A DNA stretch of 64,000 nt, taken from positions 124,001 through 188,000 of the forward strand of contig JHXB01000001.1 in the NCBI GenBank assembly GCA_000621905.1. Reading direction: 5' to 3'. A model generated the notes under the pieces. The model had not been told where the DNA came from, made no database searches, and worked only from the letters and a program-made list of their open reading frames with translations. This DNA is from Lachnospiraceae bacterium NC2004 (lineage in GTDB: Bacteria > Bacillota > Clostridia > Lachnospirales > Lachnospiraceae). Below are positions 59,193-64,000 of this stretch, one piece after another; within the stretch, counting starts at the first letter, position 1, and every line of letters starts with the position of its first letter. A program made the position numbers and the translations under genes.

Positions 59193-61514
59193 ATGAAGAA
59201 TCCACTTAATAAGCGCGTCCTAAGAGAGGTGCGCACAGATTTTGGTAAATACCTTGTAATATTCTTAACGCTGTTACTTTTTATCGGACTGATATCCGGC
59301 TTTTTGGTTGCCGCGGATAGCTTGATATACGCGTATAACGAGAGCTTTGACAAATACAATGTTGAGGATGGACATTTTGCCGTTCAGGATAAGCTCAATC
59401 GCACGCAGATTAAGAAGCTTGAGGAATTAGGAATCTCAATCTATGACATTCCCTTTACGGAGGAGCGTATCGATAATGGCAGTGAAGTAAGGATATTTAC
59501 CAACAGAGATGAGGTTAATAAAGCAAGTATAATGAAGGGTAAGCTTCCTAATAAGGCAAATGAAATCGCTATTGACAGGATGTTTGCCGACAACAACAAG
59601 CTTAAGGTTGGCGACCATATAACGAGTGATACTCACGAATACGAGATTGTCGGTCTTGTTGCATTATCGGATTACAGTGCGTTGTTTAAGGATAATGGAG
59701 ATACGATGTTTGACTCTGTGGTGTTCGGTGTCGGTGTGGTTGATGAGGCTACATTTGCCGAATATGACAAAGGGAATATTACTTATACATACGCATGGAA
59801 ATATGATAAGGCGCCTAAAGATAAGAAAGAGGAATCTGATGTGGCGGAAGATTTGATGGTGGACATCAACTCTATGGTTGCGTTAGAAGATTTTGTTCCG
59901 AGATATGCCAATCAGTCGATTCAGTTTACTGGTGATGATTTTGGCGGCGACAGGGTTATGATGCAGGTACTTCTTTACGTGATAATCGTGATATTAGCCT
60001 TCATTTTCACAATTACCATTAATGATACGATTGTTAAAGAAGCTGATGTTATCGGTACTTTAAGGGCGTCGGGTTACACTAAGAGTGAGATGATAAGGCA
60101 CTATATGGCGCCGCCTGTGTTTATAACCATTGTTGCAGCGATAATTGGTAATACAATGGGTTATACAATTTTTAAGGACTTTGTGGCGGATATGTACTAC
60201 AAGAGTTATTCGCTTCCTACATATGCTACAAGGTGGAATGTGAGAGCGTTTGTCGAGACAACTATTATTCCGGTACTTATTATGGTGCTTGTTACCTACC
60301 TTTCACTCAGTAGCAAATTAAAGTTTACTCCGCTTCAATTTTTACGAAAAGATCTTACTAATAATAAGAATAAAAAAGCGGTTAAATTACCTAAGAATTT
60401 ATCAATATTTGGCAGGTTCAGACTAAGGGTAATTATACAGAATATAGGTAATTACATTGTATTGTTTATCGGTATTATTTTTGCTAATTTTCTTCTTATG
60501 TTTGGTCTGATGTTTCCGGAAATATTAGATGATTATCAAAAGAAACTTCCAGATAATATGATGTGTCAATATCAGTATATTATGGAGGTTCCAATATCGG
60601 CGATGGATGAAGATCATAAGCTTAATTCCATGTTTGAGATGATTAATTATCAGCGTGAGATTGAGACGGACAACGAAGACGCTGAGAAGTTTACGGCGTA
60701 TTCGTTAGAAGCCAAAGGTGTTGAGGGTGTTATTGATGAAGAGATAAGCATATACGGAGTTAAAGACGATAGCAAGTATGTTCATCAGAAGATAAAACCG
60801 CATGAAGTTTACATTTCCAGCGCATATGCTGATAAGTTTATGTATAAGGTCGGCGATACATTCACTCTTTACGAGGAGTATGGGGACGAAGAGTACGAAT
60901 TTACGATTAACGGAATATATGATTATCCAAGTGGGATGGTTATATTTATGAGGCAACAGGATGTTAATGATATGTTTGATCTTGGCAAGTCGTATTTCTC
61001 AGGGTATTTCTCGGATACGGAGATAACCGACATCGACAGCCAGTATATTTCAAGTGTTATTGATAAAGAAGCATTGACCAAGGTTTCAAGGCAGCTTAAT
61101 AAGTCGATGGGCGGTATGATGGTGATTATGGATGGACTTTCTGTCTTCATTTTCCTAGTTGTCATTTACCTTCTTTCTAAGATGATTATTGAGAAGAATG
61201 CTCAGTCGATTTCGATGACTAAGATTCTTGGATATTCAGGGTTTGAGATAAGCAGGCTTTACATAGCGGCGACCAGCATAGTGACTGTGATATTTTTATT
61301 GGTCTCGCTTCCTATGTTGCAGGGCATAATGATATGGCTGTGGGAGACGATTCTTAGAAGTCAGATGCACGGTTGGTTCTATGTATTCGTGTCCAATAAG
61401 GTGCTTATGAAAATGTTTGGACTTGGAATTAGTACCTATATGGTTGTTGCAGCGTTGGAGTTTATTAAGATTAAGAGAATTCCTATGGATATTGCTCTTA
61501 AGAATGAAGACTAG
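59193..61514 (+). CDS. FtsX-family ABC permease
   Basis: This is a 773-residue permease. A first membrane helix lies at about 20-43. An extracellular domain with MacB-like character spans about 45-250. FtsX-type helix groups lie at about 260-285, 305-330 and 350-375, then a repeat of the layout: a helix near 425-450, a second outer domain, and three helices near 655-675, 700-725 and 745-765. The core contains DVIGTLRASGYTKSEMIRHY and ISMTKILGYSGFEISRLYIA, the paired cytoplasmic coupling segments. It works with the ATPase upstream and probably with the lipoprotein downstream. Targets could be antimicrobial peptides, lipids or wall enzymes. Confidence 0.9.
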   Translation: MKNPLNKRVLREVRTDFGKYLVIFLTLLLFIGLISGFLVAADSLIYAYNESFDKYNVEDGHFAVQDKLNRTQIKKLEELGISIYDIPFTEERIDNGSEVRIFTNRDEVNKASIMKGKLPNKANEIAIDRMFADNNKLKVGDHITSDTHEYEIVGLVALSDYSALFKDNGDTMFDSVVFGVGVVDEATFAEYDKGNITYTYAWKYDKAPKDKKEESDVAEDLMVDINSMVALEDFVPRYANQSIQFTGDDFGGDRVMMQVLLYVIIVILAFIFTITINDTIVKEADVIGTLRASGYTKSEMIRHYMAPPVFITIVAAIIGNTMGYTIFKDFVADMYYKSYSLPTYATRWNVRAFVETTIIPVLIMVLVTYLSLSSKLKFTPLQFLRKDLTNNKNKKAVKLPKNLSIFGRFRLRVIIQNIGNYIVLFIGIIFANFLLMFGLMFPEILDDYQKKLPDNMMCQYQYIMEVPISAMDEDHKLNSMFEMINYQREIETDNEDAEKFTAYSLEAKGVEGVIDEEISIYGVKDDSKYVHQKIKPHEVYISSAYADKFMYKVGDTFTLYEEYGDEEYEFTINGIYDYPSGMVIFMRQQDVNDMFDLGKSYFSGYFSDTEITDIDSQYISSVIDKEALTKVSRQLNKSMGGMMVIMDGLSVFIFLVVIYLLSKMIIEKNAQSISMTKILGYSGFEISRLYIAATSIVTVIFLLVSLPMLQGIMIWLWETILRSQMHGWFYVFVSNKVLMKMFGLGISTYMVVAALEFIKIKRIPMDIALKNED

Positions 61515-61526
61515 CGAGGTGTTATT

Positions 61527-63320
61527 ATGAAGAATCTAAAAAATGTAGTAGCGTATTTACTTATCCTGGTGCTTGCGCTTTCATTTGCAGGGTGTTCCAA
61601 AGAGAACTCGTCTAATAAGGATGTCAAAGAAGAAAGTAAGAGCAGCAAGGTTAGCAGTACCGAGGAGACTAAGGATGTCAGCGGCATGGCGGCTGCATTT
61701 GCCGAAGAGAAGGAAGAGACGGTAAATGTTAAAGCGGACTCAAAAGGAACTGCTAAAAGTATAACCGTCGCTGAGTCGTTAAGCGGTGTCGAGGAGAACA
61801 AGCTTATAAAGGATGTGACCGAGCTTAAGGACATTATGAATACCGGCGGTGATGAGGAGTTCTACGAGCAGGGCGACAGCTTAATCTATTGGGAAAATCA
61901 TGGCGCAGATATAGAGTATGAGGGAAATGTAGAAGGTAAGGATGTTCCCGTTGGCGTTAATATAACTTACAAGCTTGACGGCAAGGAGTGCGAGCCGGAA
62001 GATATTGCAGGCAAGTCTGGTAAGATGGAGATTAGATTTGATTATGTAAATGACACCGAGGTTAAGACTAATGTTAAGGGCAAGGAATATAAGACCGTCG
62101 TGCCATTTGTGGCGTTGACAATGGTGCCGTTAGATTCTGACAGATTCAAACATGTTGAGGTTGAGAATGGCAAGATTATGAAAATGTCAGGTTCAACCGT
62201 AGCAATCGGATACAGTCTTCCTAAGGTCGGCAAGACGCTTAATCTTAAGGATTGGGAGCTTACCAAGGACTTGAAGCTTGAAGATTATATTACCATTAAG
62301 GCGGATGTTACGGACTTTAAGCTTGACTATACGGCAACGATATTCAGTAACGGTCTGCTTAAGGAAGTGGAAGAGGAGACATTTGACGACGGCGACGACA
62401 TGAAAGAAAACATGGACGATTTGGGAGATGCTTCTGATGAGTTGGTTGACGGAACCGGCAAGTTATATAGCGGTGCGGATAAGTTCGGAGGATATCTTGA
62501 TGAGTATATCAAAGGTGCAAAAGATTTATCTAAAGGCGCAAAAGCATTGTCAGACGGAACCAAGAAACTTGATTCTAACGGCGGTAAGCTTGTTAAAGGT
62601 TCTAAGGCGTTAAGAGACGGACTTAAGACACTTAATACCTCACTTGCGGCGATAGATACATCTGATTCCGATAACTCAGACAGTGATGCAAATGCAGGCT
62701 TATCCAAAGCCTTAAAATCACTCGGAAGTGATGCGACCAAGTTAAATGAAGGACTTACCGAACTGAGCAAGGCGGTTGCCAAAGAGACGGGTAAGGTTCC
62801 TGATTTTGATGCGTCTAAGGTTAACAGTGCGCTTAACGATATGCAGACTCAGGCGGGTATAGTAGGAAAGTATTCTGAAGGAATGTCAGAGCAGTTAAAA
62901 GAGATGGCTTCATTGCCTTCTACTCTTAAAGAACTTAAATCAGGTGTAAGTGCTTTGTATACCGGAAGTGATCAGTTATATACCGGAATAAAGGCGTATA
63001 CCGGTGGAGTTAATAAAGTCTATAAGGGTAGTAAGCAGATAGCTAAGGGTACCAAAATGTTTAGCTCATCAGGCAATAAACTTGGCAGCGGATATGATAC
63101 CATGCTTGTTGGAATGCTGGCTCTTAAGAATGGATTTAAGACATTTAATGATGATGGAATAGACGCAATTACAAGTATTGCGGGTGAAGATATGGCTAAT
63201 ACTCTCATTAAGCTTAGAGCGTTAAGAGAGGCGGATATAGATTATAAGAGCTTTACTAAATGCGATCCTAAGCAGAAGAGCTCAGTTAAGTTCGTAATAG
63301 AGACAGAGGAGATAAAATAA
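61527..63320 (+). CDS. lipoprotein with L-x-x-G heptad repeats (YhgE/Pip-like)
   Basis: This is a 597-residue exported protein. The signal peptide ends in SFAGC (Cys 23) and is followed by a Ser/Lys/Glu linker. The middle (about 100-270) is beta-rich. Residues about 290-560 contain repeats in which Leu and Gly recur every seven residues (KLYSGADKFGGYLDEYIKGA; DLSKGAKALSDGTKKLDSNG), as in YhgE/Pip and RND/MmpL-associated heptad proteins. They predict a long rigid coiled rod. It starts 12 bases after the FtsX-type permease, so it likely acts as the outer stalk or adaptor of that transporter. The substrate is not predicted. Confidence 0.8.
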   Translation: MKNLKNVVAYLLILVLALSFAGCSKENSSNKDVKEESKSSKVSSTEETKDVSGMAAAFAEEKEETVNVKADSKGTAKSITVAESLSGVEENKLIKDVTELKDIMNTGGDEEFYEQGDSLIYWENHGADIEYEGNVEGKDVPVGVNITYKLDGKECEPEDIAGKSGKMEIRFDYVNDTEVKTNVKGKEYKTVVPFVALTMVPLDSDRFKHVEVENGKIMKMSGSTVAIGYSLPKVGKTLNLKDWELTKDLKLEDYITIKADVTDFKLDYTATIFSNGLLKEVEEETFDDGDDMKENMDDLGDASDELVDGTGKLYSGADKFGGYLDEYIKGAKDLSKGAKALSDGTKKLDSNGGKLVKGSKALRDGLKTLNTSLAAIDTSDSDNSDSDANAGLSKALKSLGSDATKLNEGLTELSKAVAKETGKVPDFDASKVNSALNDMQTQAGIVGKYSEGMSEQLKEMASLPSTLKELKSGVSALYTGSDQLYTGIKAYTGGVNKVYKGSKQIAKGTKMFSSSGNKLGSGYDTMLVGMLALKNGFKTFNDDGIDAITSIAGEDMANTLIKLRALREADIDYKSFTKCDPKQKSSVKFVIETEEIK

Positions 63321-63322
63321 AA

Positions 63323-63371
63323 ACGAAGAATCTTTTAAGATCCTTCGTCACTGCGTTCCTCGGGATGACAG
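63323..63371. repeat. dispersed hairpin repeat, inverted copy
   Basis: CGAAGAATCTT and AAGATCCTTCG pair at 63324-63346, followed by TCACTGCGTTCCTCGGGATG. The latter is the reverse complement of the TGTCATCCCGAGG…AACGCAGTGACGAAGG variant of the repeat. Confidence 0.7.
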
Positions 63372-63377
63372 ATAACA

Positions 63378-63437
63378 TGTCATGACTTCGCGAAGCGAAG
63401 AATCTTAAAAACACAGGACCTTGGCCCTGTGTTTTAT
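63378..63437. repeat. dispersed hairpin repeat, copy 5, with terminator
   Basis: A degenerate head (ATGTCATGACTTCG, then CGAAGCGAAGAATCTT) leads into AAAACACAGG / CCTGTGTTTT at 63408-63435. It sits between convergent stops at 63320 and 63441 and can end both transcripts. Confidence 0.8.
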
Positions 63438-63440
63438 ATC

Positions 63441-64000
63441 TTACTGCAATTTAAACTTTGTAACCGCTTTTTCAAGATCCTGCGTCTTCTCAGAAAGTTG
63501 AACCATAATTGCTGTTATGTCTTCAAGAGTTGCAGTTTCTGAATGAACATCGTCAATTATGTTGTTATTGATTTTGATTATGTTGTCAAGATTCTTATGA
63601 ACATCTTTAGAATCCGGTAATGCTGTGTTGAGGTAATCTTTCAACTCGTTAAAATTATCCTTAATGTTGTCTAAAGCTTCCGATGTCTCTAATGCATCCG
63701 CTGTTGTTGCCTGAACTGTTGCTGTGACTTCATTTACCGAGGTATCAATATCGTTGCTGATATTCTTTAAACTTGCTAACAGCATCTTAAGATTGTCAGT
63801 CATGGTGTTGTATGTCTTAGACAGCTCGCTCAATTCGTCTTCGGTTTCTATTACAACCGGCTCGCCTGATAAATCTCCCTCAGAAACCGATGAAATACTT
63901 GACATAAGGCTTTTGAGCGGAATAGTGATGCTCATTGATAATGTGAGTGAAAATGCAAGCGCAAGCACTAATATTACAACAAATATTATCGCTGTAGTCT
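63441..64000 (-). CDS. HAMP-domain, MCP-like coiled-coil membrane protein (5' end outside window)
   Basis: The frame stays open to the window edge, so the N-terminus and any sensor domain are missing. The visible part starts in a membrane helix (IIFVVILVLALAFSLTL). A HAMP domain follows with ITIPLKSLMSSISSVSEGDL, then a Thr/Ala/Asp-rich coiled coil that resembles the methyl-accepting bundle of chemoreceptors. The length after HAMP is only about 145 residues and the conserved signalling tip (E-A-A-R-A region) is not seen. It is either a truncated receptor or a HAMP-only protein. It ends at the repeat-type terminator. Confidence 0.75.
   Translation of the reverse strand, partial: TTAIIFVVILVLALAFSLTLSMSITIPLKSLMSSISSVSEGDLSGEPVVIETEDELSELSKTYNTMTDNLKMLLASLKNISNDIDTSVNEVTATVQATTADALETSEALDNIKDNFNELKDYLNTALPDSKDVHKNLDNIIKINNNIIDDVHSETATLEDITAIMVQLSEKTQDLEKAVTKFKLQ

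Noticed and set aside
62327-62782. Minus-strand 151-residue frame inside the heptad-repeat lipoprotein gene
   Set aside because: It is antisense to an obvious repeat-bearing gene and is explained by codon bias of the Leu/Gly heptads.

Overview
The window looks like a chromosomal segment of a low-GC anaerobic Firmicute, most likely Lachnospiraceae (Butyrivibrio/Pseudobutyrivibrio/Lachnospira-like). The grounds are AT-rich DNA with strong AGGAGG-type ribosome binding sites, perfect-looking TTGACA/TATAAT promoters, a ferredoxin-linked 2-oxoacid oxidoreductase, a lysine riboswitch in front of dapA-dapB, DUF342/FapA and DUF6110-type proteins, and BlaI/BlaR-type regulation. The genus is inferred from gene content only. 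No rRNA, tRNA or CRISPR array was seen.

Region 1 (1-24150) is mostly housekeeping. It holds a 5'-truncated TPR gene and a coiled-coil membrane protein, then valS-greA-fapA-folC, a 48-residue gene and a zinc-ribbon/TPR membrane protein. A class A penicillin-binding protein (minus), yigZ, typA (minus), a small membrane protein and a CobO-like P-loop protein follow. After these come lysine riboswitch-dapA-dapB, the minus-strand porCDAB operon with a trailing XRE regulator gene, and a polar amino-acid ABC transporter.

Region 2 (24150-30740) is repeat-rich and accessory. It contains dispersed hairpin repeats, a 129-bp inverted repeat, a 55-bp tandem palindrome, a secreted Ig-like/leucine-rich-repeat protein with a broken gene fragment behind it, a RelB/RelE-type toxin-antitoxin pair, a row of three 20-bp repeats, and a DUF6110 plus heavy-metal P-type ATPase pair.

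Region 3 (30740-47600) is the most unusual part. A 1192-residue fusion joins an ECF-S-like membrane domain, two-component-type propeller repeats, Y_Y_Y and HD-GYP, and is coupled to a membrane-anchored BMP-family binding protein. Next come a protein that apparently starts at an AUA codon and a vWA protein. They are followed by a 1202-residue papain-like cysteine protease (minus), a membrane protein, an 832-residue HipA/FAM20-like kinase-fold protein, a Rossmann/methyltransferase-like protein, small unknown proteins and a DUF4143 AAA ATPase. A truncated copy of the protease gene's ribosome binding site and first codons sits between the protease and kinase genes. I regard 35.6-45.8 kb as the best candidate for an undescribed effector or conflict system.

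Region 4 (47600-64000) is transport and sensing. An ABC half-exporter pair lies behind a promoter with two phased 16-bp operators. An unknown membrane protein, a YjjG-like HAD phosphatase, a Gdx-like SMR exporter, a transglutaminase lipoprotein and a Ser/His-rich zinc-ribbon membrane protein follow. Then come a BlaI/BlaR1-like pair with two palindromic operators and an ABC/FtsX/lipoprotein operon. A HAMP-domain protein truncated by the window edge ends the region.
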